Shown piece after piece: positions 43,992 through 52,618 of a DNA stretch of 64,000 bases. The DNA lies in the NCBI GenBank assembly GCA_963662675.2, contig CAXXHP010000004.1, positions 620,001 to 684,000 on the forward strand, read 5' to 3'. Within the stretch, counting starts at the first letter, position 1. Each line of letters begins with the position of its first letter. The notes under the pieces are model-generated. The model saw nothing but the letters and a program-made list of their open reading frames with translations, made no database searches and was not told the DNA's origin. Made by a program: the position numbers and the translations under genes. The DNA is from G963662675 sp963662675 (GTDB lineage: Bacteria > Bacteroidota > Bacteroidia > Bacteroidales > Prolixibacteraceae).

Positions 43992-44603
43992 TTATGAGAT
44001 AGTGTTACCACTGTTTCCATTTAGCATCTGCTGGTATTTTGCAAAGGTATCCATGTCTTCTAATAGCTTGCCACCATTAATTTGACGGACTTTACTTGCA
44101 TGTTTTTTTATGATTTTTTTTGCTCCCTCTTTACCATTAAGATTGGCTAACTCGTCAAAATAAAATTTATCAAAGAGCGCTGGGACTCCTGCCCACCCCT
44201 GATCTGATACAGATGAAACGATCTGTTTTTTATCGGATTGAAAATTCTTAATTAGATTTTTAATATGAGATGTAGTAACTAAAGGTTGATCTATTAATGA
44301 TATTATCACTCCGTTGGCATTTGGCAAAACTTTCTTTAAAAACTTGATTCCAACAGCAATTGAGCTCCCCATGCCTTTCTCCCAATTTTCATTTACGAGA
44401 AATGACACGCTGGCATTTTTTATTATCGGAATGATTTTTTCAGAATTACAACCTAAAACGATAACAACTGGATTACCTGTATCTTTTAAAGTTTGAATTT
44501 GATGTTCGATAATCGTTTTATCACCCCAAGGCAATAATTGTTTTGGTTGCCCCATACGAGTAGAGCTTCCTGCTGCAAGAAGTAGAATAGGTATGCTAGC
44601 CAT
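43992..44603 (-). CDS. MocA-like molybdenum cofactor nucleotidyltransferase
   Basis: A 203-residue NTP transferase. The start at 44601-44603 gives ASIPILLLAAGSSTRMGQPKQLLPW, the family signature LAAGxSxRMGxPK(L/Q) for binding CTP or GTP; a longer start at 44633 is possible. Other landmarks are VIISLIDQPLV and GWAGVPALFDKFYF. MocA-type enzymes convert molybdopterin to the dinucleotide form used by xanthine-dehydrogenase-family enzymes, which matches its place at the end of the Mo-hydroxylase operon. It overlaps the XdhC stop by 8 bp. CTP versus GTP preference cannot be decided, though MCD is usual for this enzyme family. Confidence 0.88.
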   Translation of the reverse strand: MASIPILLLAAGSSTRMGQPKQLLPWGDKTIIEHQIQTLKDTGNPVVIVLGCNSEKIIPIIKNASVSFLVNENWEKGMGSSIAVGIKFLKKVLPNANGVIISLIDQPLVTTSHIKNLIKNFQSDKKQIVSSVSDQGWAGVPALFDKFYFDELANLNGKEGAKKIIKKHASKVRQINGGKLLEDMDTFAKYQQMLNGNSGNTIS

Positions 44604-45612
44604 GAATTGAGCCCATTTTATTTCGTAAAGCAACCGGTTTTTGATGACGAATGATACTTAATATTTCAGCCAAAATGGAAATCGAAATTTCAGAAGCTCC
44701 CTCAGCTCCAATGTTAATTCCAGCAGGACCATGAATATTTTCTAAGAATTCTGTTGATATTTCAGGGCAATATTGCAATAGCATTGACAATACCCTCTCT
44801 TTGCGATTATTTGAGCCCAATAAGCCAATGTAAGCCGGATTGATATCTTTTAGCGCAATTAAGTATTGCACATCTTTATTAAAACTATGCGTCATTAATA
44901 CGACTGCTGTTTGGGCATCAATAGCAGAGGTGTCAATATCTTCAAAAGCAGGTGATATAAGAGACGATGCACCCGGGAAATAATCACAAGATTTTGTGTC
45001 ATCGGGTGAAGCCACAACCGTTACCTCCCATCCCAGTAATTTTGCCGCCTGGCTCATTTGTACGGCATCGTGCTCTGCCCCAAAAACATAAAGTTGAAAT
45101 AATGGTTCAAGCGTTTGCGAGAAACATCTTTGGTTGCCAATATCGTCAATATTAAAAGATGGGTTTAGTGCATATTTCTTTCCATCTATGTTGAGTACAG
45201 AACCGACATTCGAATATTCGCCTACTTCGTTATAGAACCATGAATCTATTTTGAATGGCTTTCTTGCTTTTAATTGTTTTCCAAAATCGGTCAAAAGATC
45301 TTCGGAAAGAGATACTGGCTCTATCAAAACATGAATTACTCCTTCACAACCAATCCTATATCTTCCATCATAAGTAATAACCTTTGATTTATTATTCAGA
45401 AAAACGCTTTGAGCCTGACGTTCAATTTCACTTTCAACGCAACCGCCACTAACAGCACCTACATATTCACCATCTTCACCTATAAGCATCCGAACGCCTG
45501 GCCGACGATAAGATGAACCATCCAGGTCTACAACGGAAACAAAAACAGCTTTCTTTCCTATCTTCTGCCAGGTTTTTAATGTGTCAAACAGTCGTTTAAT
45601 CTCATGTGTCAT
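44596..45612 (-). CDS. XdhC/CoxI family molybdenum-enzyme maturation factor
   Basis: A 338-residue protein with an N-terminal XdhC/CoxI segment (DLDGSSYRRPGVRMLIGEDGEYVGAVSGGCVESEIE, residues about 28-63) and a C-terminal Rossmann domain (LYVFGAEHDAVQMSQAAKLLGWEVTVV). XdhC binds Mo cofactor, promotes its sulfuration and hands it to the hydroxylase before export. It is downstream of the two catalytic subunits, with the MocA-like gene after it. This completes a maturation set for the exported Mo-hydroxylase. The overlap with the next gene suggests coupled translation. Confidence 0.92.
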   Translation of the reverse strand: MTHEIKRLFDTLKTWQKIGKKAVFVSVVDLDGSSYRRPGVRMLIGEDGEYVGAVSGGCVESEIERQAQSVFLNNKSKVITYDGRYRIGCEGVIHVLIEPVSLSEDLLTDFGKQLKARKPFKIDSWFYNEVGEYSNVGSVLNIDGKKYALNPSFNIDDIGNQRCFSQTLEPLFQLYVFGAEHDAVQMSQAAKLLGWEVTVVASPDDTKSCDYFPGASSLISPAFEDIDTSAIDAQTAVVLMTHSFNKDVQYLIALKDINPAYIGLLGSNNRKERVLSMLLQYCPEISTEFLENIHGPAGINIGAEGASEISISILAEILSIIRHQKPVALRNKMGSIHG

Positions 45613-45643
45613 TTCAAAAAAGATTATAGGTTGTTTTTATTGA

Positions 45644-47881
45644 TTAACTGTTAAATGGCTGATTGTAATAACGCTCTCCAGTTGCCTGATATAAGGCATT
45701 AGCCAATGCTCCCATTATTGGTGGATAAGGAGGCTCTCCCATACCTGTTGGAGCTATATTGTTTTGCACAAAATGTACATCGATGGATTTTGGTGCTTCA
45801 TTGTGACGAATCATCCGGTAATTGTTATAATTATTTTTATCCGGCACTCCATTACTAAATGTCATTTCGCCATACATAGCAACACCGATTCCATCCACAA
45901 TACACCCCTCAGTTTGATTTACAGCACCATCAGGACTTACTACAATTCCACAATCAACTGCACAAGTTACCTTTTCAACCTTGGGTTGCCCATTTTCCAT
46001 AACGATATCAAGCACATGTGCAGCATAGCTGTTGTGACTAAAATAAGCAGCTACCCCACGGTTCTTGTTTGAAGAATCATTTCCCCAACCCGACTTTTCA
46101 CGTGCAAGTTTTAATACATCTACATATCGTTCAGCATCATAAGAGTGTCGTTCACCTACTGGGTTATTTTGTGCCCTTTCTAAAAGTTCAAGTCTGAACT
46201 CAAATGGATCTTTTCCGGCTACCTCACCAACTTCATCGAGGAACGATTGTTCTGCTGCTGCTATAAAGTTAGATCTGGGGGCACGGAATGAACCAACAGT
46301 AATGTTAGAGTCAATTGACCAGCTTTCAGCCAGATAATTCTCAACTGCTCCTGCAGGAAATAGGCTTCCATTAATCAGTGGAGATTCTGGAATTCCACCT
46401 GCTTTAACATGATATGCTATCAGATTATTATTCTCATCTATTGCTGCCCTATAAGTGGCAGAGTAAGCTGGCCTGTAAATGCCAGATGTCATATCATCTT
46501 CGCGGGAATAAATAAGTTTAACCGGGGCTTTAACCTTTTGAGATATGAGTGCCGCTTCGATCATCCAGTGTGCATATGAACGTCTTCCAAATCCGCCGCC
46601 CAAACGCGTCATCTGTAATTCTATCTTTTCTATTGGAACGCCAAGCCGCTTTGATAGCGTTTCAGCTGTTGAAGCCGGCTTTTGCAAAGGACCTATCAGT
46701 CTAACCTTTTCCTCTGTCACGTCAGCAAAAAAGCACATTGGCTCCATTGTATTATGCGCTAAAAAAGGGGCTGTATAAGTACGTTCAATAACGTTGGCTG
46801 CATCTCTGAAAGCTGCTTCCGGATCACCATCTTTTCGAAGCATATTTGCCGGCTTTGCTCCCATCTCTGCCATATTATTTAAATGGTCAGTCGTACTTTC
46901 AAGTTTTGACGGAATATTTACAATTTGTCTTCCGGAATAAAAATTATTCCGTGTTATTGTATGATCGGAGATTTGTTCCCAGTTAACCTTTAAGGCTTGT
47001 TTCGCCTTCATAACTTCCCATGTGGAGTTTCCCACAATAGCAACCAATTCGGTAAAGGTAATGGTATCAAAAAACTCCCGAACGAAATCATCTTCAAGAA
47101 CCTTAATGGTGAAAACATCTTTTATTCCAGGCATTGCTCTTGCTGCTGAGTCATCCACCGATTTCAATTTCATACCAAATGAAGGAGGATGAACAATCAT
47201 CGCAATAAGCATTCCTTCTTCCTGAATATCGCTTCCAAATAATGGTTTCCCTGTTACAATTTTCAACCCATCGACATTCTTTGGAGATGTACCAATAATC
47301 TTAAAATCTGCTACGTCTTTTAGTTCAACTTCTTCTGGAACGGGAATCTTAGCTGCTGCAATAGACATTTCACCATAAGCCGCCGACTTGCCGCTATTGT
47401 TATGATATAACATTCCGCTTTCGGTAGTAACCTCAGATACAGGAACCTCCCAATATTGCGCAGCAGCCTCTCTTAACATTTGCCGTGCAGAAGCACCAGC
47501 CATCCGGAGCCCCTCCCAACTTGTTCGAATAGCATTACTGCCACCCAGTGTTTGTCCGGAAAAAAGCTGAGTATTTAGTGGAGCTTGTTCCACAATTACA
47601 GTTTTCCAATCAATGTCAAGTTCCTCAGCGACAATCATGGGCATGGAGGTTTTCACATTTTGTCCGGCTTCCGGATTTTTAGAGATAATTGAAACGACTC
47701 CGTTTTCGCCGATTTTTAAAAAGCTATTGATGTCAAACCATTCATCCGGCATTTGTAAAACGTCAACCTTATCGCTACTACATGAAGCCAGCCAACTAAA
47801 CCCAATCATTAGGCCTCCTCCAGCTAAAGCTGAACTCTTTAAAAAAGAACGCCTTCCATATTTTGTTTTAGCAATTGTCAT
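45644..47881 (-). CDS. Xanthine-dehydrogenase-family molybdopterin subunit, isoquinoline-oxidoreductase type (copy 2)
   Basis: A 745-residue catalytic subunit. It begins with a Tat signal, GRRSFLKSSALAGGGLMIG, ending in a possible lipobox LASC, so it may be a Tat-exported lipoprotein. Mo-cofactor motifs include LGGGFGRR near residue 420, SIDSNITVGSFRAP, and the GMGEPP motif near 719, whose Glu is the base catalyst in this family. It is similar in length and sequence to its upstream neighbour (11 bp apart), pointing to tandem duplication. There is no FAD subunit gene nearby, as in isoquinoline- or aldehyde-oxidising enzymes that pass electrons to a cytochrome. The substrate is unknown. Confidence 0.92.
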   Translation of the reverse strand: MTIAKTKYGRRSFLKSSALAGGGLMIGFSWLASCSSDKVDVLQMPDEWFDINSFLKIGENGVVSIISKNPEAGQNVKTSMPMIVAEELDIDWKTVIVEQAPLNTQLFSGQTLGGSNAIRTSWEGLRMAGASARQMLREAAAQYWEVPVSEVTTESGMLYHNNSGKSAAYGEMSIAAAKIPVPEEVELKDVADFKIIGTSPKNVDGLKIVTGKPLFGSDIQEEGMLIAMIVHPPSFGMKLKSVDDSAARAMPGIKDVFTIKVLEDDFVREFFDTITFTELVAIVGNSTWEVMKAKQALKVNWEQISDHTITRNNFYSGRQIVNIPSKLESTTDHLNNMAEMGAKPANMLRKDGDPEAAFRDAANVIERTYTAPFLAHNTMEPMCFFADVTEEKVRLIGPLQKPASTAETLSKRLGVPIEKIELQMTRLGGGFGRRSYAHWMIEAALISQKVKAPVKLIYSREDDMTSGIYRPAYSATYRAAIDENNNLIAYHVKAGGIPESPLINGSLFPAGAVENYLAESWSIDSNITVGSFRAPRSNFIAAAEQSFLDEVGEVAGKDPFEFRLELLERAQNNPVGERHSYDAERYVDVLKLAREKSGWGNDSSNKNRGVAAYFSHNSYAAHVLDIVMENGQPKVEKVTCAVDCGIVVSPDGAVNQTEGCIVDGIGVAMYGEMTFSNGVPDKNNYNNYRMIRHNEAPKSIDVHFVQNNIAPTGMGEPPYPPIMGALANALYQATGERYYNQPFNS

Positions 47882-47892
47882 CTGGTTATATT

Positions 47893-50136
47893 CTAAAAGG
47901 TATTCTTAATAAACGGTTGATGATAATAACGCTCCCCACTCGCTTTATAAAGGGCATTCCCTAATGCTGCAAAAATTGGAGGGAATGGAGGCTCACCTAA
48001 TCCTGTTGGAGATATTTTATTTTGAACAAAGTGCACATCTATGGATTTTGGTGCTTCATTATGACGGATCATCCTGTAACTACCAAAATTATCTTTATCC
48101 GGTTCACCGTTACTGAATGTCATTTCTCCGTACATTGCATTCCCGATTCCATCAACAACTGCCCCCTCAACCATATTCGCTGCGGCATCCGGGTTTACAA
48201 CAATTCCACAGTCAACGGCACTCGTCACTTTTGCAACCTTTGGCTGACCATTTTCGATTTCCACATCAAGGACGTGAGCAACATAACTATTGTGACAGAA
48301 GTAAGCAGCAACTCCTCGGTTTAAAGTTGAAGCTTCATTTCCCCAACCAGACTTTTCGCGAACCAATTCAAGAACTCCGGCATAACGCGCTGCATCATAA
48401 TCATTGCGTTCCCCCACCGGATTTTCCTGAGCACGTTTTAACAGATCGAGACGGAACTGGATTGGGTCTTTTCCTGCTGCCTCTGCAACCTCGTCCAAAA
48501 ACAGTTGTTCTGCCGGACCAATAAAGTTGGAGCCGGGTGCACGAAAAGCTCCAACTGTAATATTTGTATTTATCGACCATGACTCTGCAAGATAGTTATC
48601 AACTGCCCCGGCAGGAAAACGGTTTGCACTTAAAGGACTATCAGGAATACCACCTGCTTTTACATGAAATGCAATCATATTATTATTCTCATCTAAAGCA
48701 GCACGATAAGTAACATGGTACGTTGGCCGAAATACGCCAAAGCGAGTCGTATCTTCTCTTGAATAGATCAATTTTACAGGAGCTTTTATTTTTTGTGATA
48801 TTAAAGCTGCTTCTGTTGCGTAATGATTATAAGCTCGACGACCGAAACCTCCACCCATGCGTGTCATTTGCACATCGATTTTATCAATAGGAAATCCTAG
48901 TCGAGCAGAGAGAGTTCGTTCGACAAATTCAGGAGCTTGCGTTGGGCCTGCCACAACAACCCCATCATCTGTCACATTAGCAAAGAAATTTAGGGGCTCC
49001 ATCATGAAGTGACTAAGAAAAGGAGCAGTATAAGTTCTTTCGATAACCTTTGCTGCATTTACAAAAGCCTGTTCCGGGTTACCATCACTACGTACTACTC
49101 TACCAGGTTTTGAGGCTTCTTCTTTTATCTTTGCCTTATGATCAGCTGTACTCTCCAGACCGGCAGGAACATTAACCGTTTGTTCTCCTCCCCAACCCTG
49201 TGCTAAATATTGCGAATCAGAAATAGGCTCCCATTCAACATTCAGCATCGACTTTGCCTTCATTACTTCCCATGTTGAGTCACCAACAATGGCTACCACA
49301 TCTATAAATGCATTGGTATCAAACATGTTTCTCACATAACTATCCTCATAGGTTTTAATAGAGAAAACATCTTTAATTCCTGGCATTGTCCGTACACTGG
49401 CATCATTAAATGACTTTAACTTCATACCAAAAGCCGGAGGAAAAGCAATCATAGCAATAAGCATTCCTTCGTGGTCAACATCTAACCCAAACAAAGGTTT
49501 TCCGGTTACCAGATCTTTACCATCTACATTTTTACGTGAAGTTCCTACTATTTTGAAATCTTCAGGATCTTTCAACTCGACTTCCTCAGGAACAGGAATC
49601 TGTGCTGCAGCTGAAGCTACCTCACCATAGTTCAACTGATTTCCACTGGCATTGTGATACAGAACACCGGACTCTGTCGTTATTTCCTCGAATGGAACAT
49701 TCCACTCATTTGCCGCTGCTTGTTTAAGCATATGCTTAGCTGTTGCACCTGCCATACGAAGTCCTTCCCAACCCTGTCTGATCGCCTGACTCCCTCCGGC
49801 AAACTGACGAGAATATAAATCCGTATTGAAAGGTGCCTGTTCAACAATTACTTTCTGCCAGTCAATATCAAGTTCTTCAGCAACAACCATAGGCATTGAT
49901 GTTTTAACACCCTGTCCGAACTCTGGGTTTGGTGACATGATTGTGACGACCCCATTTTCACCAATTTTTAAAAAACTATTGATTTCAAACCATTCTTCAG
50001 GCAATTGTAATGCTTGTTGTTCAGGACTAGAGCTACATGAAGCCAGCCAGCTAAATCCAATCATCAAACCACCACCTGTTAATGCAGTGCTCTTTATAAA
50101 AGAACGTCTTCCATATTTAATCTTTGCTATTGCCAT
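47893..50136 (-). CDS. Xanthine-dehydrogenase-family molybdopterin subunit, isoquinoline-oxidoreductase type (copy 1)
   Basis: A 747-residue paralogue of the next gene. The Tat signal is GRRSFIKSTALTGGGLMIG with LASC following. MGGGFGRR near residue 420 and GLGEPP near 719 are intact, so both copies look catalytically competent. Differences concentrate around the substrate-side segments (for example EDTTRFGVFRPTYHVTY here versus EDDMTSGIYRPAYSATY in copy 2), suggesting different substrates. It follows the 2Fe-2S subunit gene by 59 bp and would pair with that subunit for electron transfer. The operon promoter has the shared 29-bp box at 50821-50849. Confidence 0.92.
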   Translation of the reverse strand: MAIAKIKYGRRSFIKSTALTGGGLMIGFSWLASCSSSPEQQALQLPEEWFEINSFLKIGENGVVTIMSPNPEFGQGVKTSMPMVVAEELDIDWQKVIVEQAPFNTDLYSRQFAGGSQAIRQGWEGLRMAGATAKHMLKQAAANEWNVPFEEITTESGVLYHNASGNQLNYGEVASAAAQIPVPEEVELKDPEDFKIVGTSRKNVDGKDLVTGKPLFGLDVDHEGMLIAMIAFPPAFGMKLKSFNDASVRTMPGIKDVFSIKTYEDSYVRNMFDTNAFIDVVAIVGDSTWEVMKAKSMLNVEWEPISDSQYLAQGWGGEQTVNVPAGLESTADHKAKIKEEASKPGRVVRSDGNPEQAFVNAAKVIERTYTAPFLSHFMMEPLNFFANVTDDGVVVAGPTQAPEFVERTLSARLGFPIDKIDVQMTRMGGGFGRRAYNHYATEAALISQKIKAPVKLIYSREDTTRFGVFRPTYHVTYRAALDENNNMIAFHVKAGGIPDSPLSANRFPAGAVDNYLAESWSINTNITVGAFRAPGSNFIGPAEQLFLDEVAEAAGKDPIQFRLDLLKRAQENPVGERNDYDAARYAGVLELVREKSGWGNEASTLNRGVAAYFCHNSYVAHVLDVEIENGQPKVAKVTSAVDCGIVVNPDAAANMVEGAVVDGIGNAMYGEMTFSNGEPDKDNFGSYRMIRHNEAPKSIDVHFVQNKISPTGLGEPPFPPIFAALGNALYKASGERYYHQPFIKNTF

Positions 50137-50195
50137 CTTAAGTCTTTTTATATTATGAGCTATTAATAGGAAATAAGCATATAAAAGCCTGCAAC

Positions 50196-50651
50196 CTATG
50201 AGTTCGCAGCCGTTTTTATAGCCTTCTTAATACGTGTATAAGTACCACATCTACAAATATTACCACTCATAGATCCATCAATCTCTTCATCTGTAGGATT
50301 TGGATTTGATTTTAATAGAGCAGCTGCATTCATAATTTGTCCAGTCTGACAATACCCACATTGGGAGACATCATGTTCTATCCATGCTTTTTGAAGTGGG
50401 TGATCCCCATTTTCTGAAAGCCCCTCGATGGTTGTTATTGATTGATTACCAACTGATGAAACTGGCAACTGGCATGACCGAAATGCAATATCACCTAGAA
50501 GTATAGTGCAAGCTCCGCATTGAGCTACACCGCATCCGTATTTTGTACCAACAAGCTTGAGATGGTCTCTCAAAACCCATAAAACAGGCGTAGAAGGATC
50601 GACATCTACTTCTCGCATTTCTCCATTAATGTTTAATTTGAAATTTGCCAT
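50196..50651 (-). CDS. (2Fe-2S)-binding electron-transfer subunit of the Mo-hydroxylase
   Basis: A 151-residue protein with the two cluster domains typical of IorA/XdhC-type small subunits: a plant-ferredoxin cluster (KYGCGVAQCGACTILLG, with a later Cys in FRSC) and a helical second cluster (QCGYCQTGQIM and NICRCGTYTRI). No signal peptide is visible, so it probably crosses the membrane bound to the Tat-exported large subunit, the hitchhiker mechanism known for this enzyme class. One small subunit appears to serve two large subunits. It is the first gene of the operon, with its promoter about 170 bp upstream. Confidence 0.94.
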   Translation of the reverse strand: MANFKLNINGEMREVDVDPSTPVLWVLRDHLKLVGTKYGCGVAQCGACTILLGDIAFRSCQLPVSSVGNQSITTIEGLSENGDHPLQKAWIEHDVSQCGYCQTGQIMNAAALLKSNPNPTDEEIDGSMSGNICRCGTYTRIKKAIKTAANS

Positions 50652-50784
50652 AAGTATAAATTGATTATTCGTTCTATATTATTAACTGAATCTAACTATT
50701 ACCCCTTTTTCACAACAGCATAAAAGCATAAATGTTTACAGAGAATTTGTTCATTTTTAACATTTTAGCGGATGCAATTCTTTA

Positions 50785-50849
50785 ATAAGCTAAGCACTCT
50801 TTTTAACAACTGAAAATTTTATCGGAGTTTGAAATAATTTTATCGGTGA
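50785..50849 (-). promoter_or_regulatory. Activator-type promoter of the Mo-hydroxylase operon (29-bp box plus -7 box)
   Basis: Reading toward the gene, the box 50849-50821 runs TCACCGATAAAATT, then ATTTCAAACTCCGAT. Exactly 28 nt later comes TAGCTTAT (50792-50785) as the -7 box. It is the only recognisable promoter for the five-gene operon ending at 43992. The rest of the 333-bp gap up to 50984 holds a terminator. Confidence 0.75.
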
Positions 50850-50915
50850 AATTTGTTGACATGGCAAAAATCAGAATCATTTTTTCCTAAAAAACGCAAT
50901 GAGATTCGTTGCAAA

Positions 50916-50957
50916 GCAAAAAAGAGGCTGCCCATTTACTTTATGGACAGCCTCTTT
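50916..50957 (-). terminator. Terminator of the second propeller gene
   Basis: Arms AAAGAGGCTG..CCAT and ATGG..CAGCCTCTTT with a single mismatch and an 7-nt loop, followed by a T6 tract on the minus strand, 28 bp after the gene's stop. Confidence 0.85.
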
Positions 50958-50984
50958 ACTAGAAATTTATAGCTCAGACGATGA

Positions 50985-52301
50985 TTATCCTTTAACACTT
51001 ATATCATAAACCATAAGTGCAGTTCCATGTCTCAGGTATAGATTTCCGTTATGAATTACCGGATGTGCCCAGTATGGTCCTGATCCAGCGTCAACCTTAA
51101 AACTACTTACAAGATCAAATTTTTCAGGAGTTGGTCTAAGCAAACCTACATTACCTTTCTTTTCGTCATATACATAAAGCATGTCTTCGGCGGATATGAT
51201 AGAACCTTTACAAATCCAGTTCTCTTCCCACTTTGTTTCACCCGTATTCCAGTCGACACAACACCAGTCACCATTCCCATTACTCGTGTAGTTTGAACCA
51301 TAAATATAGCCATCAATCAGCACCACGCCTCCATGATGAACATCAAGAACTTCATCCGTCCATACCACACTTGCGCTCATGCCATCTTCAGCTATATCGA
51401 TCATCATACCACCTGTACCGTACCCTTCGGTTACATATACATTACCTTCGTGAAACAGCGGTGTTACGCACATGATATGGTCTCCCCATCTCGCTGAACC
51501 AAAAGGTATTGACCAAAGAATATCTCCATTTGCAACGTCAACTGCATAAGCATGACCTAATGAGACATTAATCAATGTCTTTTTACCTGCATAATCGATT
51601 AGAATTGGAGAGGTGTAAGCCGCCTTATCATTAAGGCTTGCTGATTTCCAGATTAGATCGCCTGTTAATTTATTTAGAGCAATGGTCATCGTCTCAGGTC
51701 CACCAGGTGAAAAATAAAGCTTGTCACCATCAATAATTAACGATTCTGCAATGCCCCAGTTCCCATATGTACCTTTATGCATTTCACTAGCTTTGGCCTG
51801 CCATATTATTTCGCCAGTTGTAGCATCAATACAAGCTAAATCTCCATAACCACTGGAAACGTAAACCTTGTCTTCATCAATGGTTGGGGTACATCTACTA
51901 TCTGGATAAGAGCCATCCCAACTTCTCCCATATGGTATTTGCCATTTTATTACACCCGTGTTATCGAGCGCCACAAGAACATCATTCTCCGATTCAATAC
52001 CCGTAAGGTAGATGGTGTTATTACCAACAGCAACCGAAGAATGCCCTTCCGGAAGCTCCGTATTCAGACAGACTAATTCAGGACCACCTTCGGGCCACGA
52101 TTTAAGCAAGCCTGTTTCAGAGGAAATGCCGGTTCGGTTGTCTTCTCTCCAACCAACGGTTTTTCCGGAAAGGTCTAACGATTTATTCGTTGTTTGAGAG
52201 GCCAACTCCTGATCTGATTTTGCTGAATTATTGCAGGAAAAAGCAATTAACGCCAGCGTAATACAGGTTGGAATAATTAAAAGTTCTTTAATTTTCTTCA
52301 T
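50985..52301 (-). CDS. PQQ-type beta-propeller lipoprotein (copy 2)
   Basis: A 438-residue protein with a lipoprotein signal (KELLIIPTCITLALIAFSC, lipobox AFSC near residue 23). A disordered linker precedes the propeller, which opens LLKSWPEGGPELVC. Blades carry quinoprotein-type ends such as DATTGEIIWQA, NKLTGDLIWKS, VANGDILWS and NTGETKWEE. It is more distant from the other two propellers, which begin with a Sec signal rather than a lipobox. It is divergently transcribed from copy 3 across 317 bp that hold two outward-facing 29-bp-box promoters. Anchored in the inner leaflet of the outer membrane or facing the periplasm. Function unknown. Confidence 0.87.
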   Translation of the reverse strand: MKKIKELLIIPTCITLALIAFSCNNSAKSDQELASQTTNKSLDLSGKTVGWREDNRTGISSETGLLKSWPEGGPELVCLNTELPEGHSSVAVGNNTIYLTGIESENDVLVALDNTGVIKWQIPYGRSWDGSYPDSRCTPTIDEDKVYVSSGYGDLACIDATTGEIIWQAKASEMHKGTYGNWGIAESLIIDGDKLYFSPGGPETMTIALNKLTGDLIWKSASLNDKAAYTSPILIDYAGKKTLINVSLGHAYAVDVANGDILWSIPFGSARWGDHIMCVTPLFHEGNVYVTEGYGTGGMMIDIAEDGMSASVVWTDEVLDVHHGGVVLIDGYIYGSNYTSNGNGDWCCVDWNTGETKWEENWICKGSIISAEDMLYVYDEKKGNVGLLRPTPEKFDLVSSFKVDAGSGPYWAHPVIHNGNLYLRHGTALMVYDISVKG

Positions 52302-52384
52302 CGGTTTGTTGTTTGGTATTTTATGGAATAAGATTAAAATATAAATCTATGCAAAATAGAGAATTCGTAATAAAATTCGATCAA

Positions 52385-52449
52385 CAAGAATACGTATTGT
52401 ATTAGGTATACAAAAAATGGATAGGTGTTTGAATCGATTTTATCGGTGA
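52385..52449 (-). promoter_or_regulatory. Activator-type promoter of propeller gene 2 (29-bp box plus -7 box)
   Basis: Reading toward the gene, the box 52449-52421 starts TCACCGATAAAATC and ends GATTCAAACACCTAT, the weakest match of the five. Exactly 28 nt later comes TATTCTTG (52392-52385), a good -7 box, with TTTTTTG at about -33. The start codon is 120 bp from the box. Confidence 0.7.
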
Positions 52450-52494
52450 ATTAATCCTCACTATCACTTTCCATTTTGGGGAAATTAAGTTCAA

Positions 52495-52559
52495 TCACCG
52501 ACAAAACCCCCTTAAACTCCGATTGATTTTTGAATTAGATGAAAACATTCATATTGTTA
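52495..52559 (+). promoter_or_regulatory. Activator-type promoter of propeller gene 3 (29-bp box plus -7 box)
   Basis: The box 52495-52523 starts TCACCGACAAAACC and ends CCTTAAACTCCGAT. Exactly 28 nt later comes TATTGTTA (52552-52559). A TTTTTG at about -33 lies directly after the box, the placement expected for a class II activator. The ATG is 95 bp downstream of the box. Confidence 0.75.
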
Positions 52560-52618
52560 CACATAAAAATCAATTTTATTTTAATCAACATCCTTAACCT
52601 TTATAAAAAAGTTACAAA

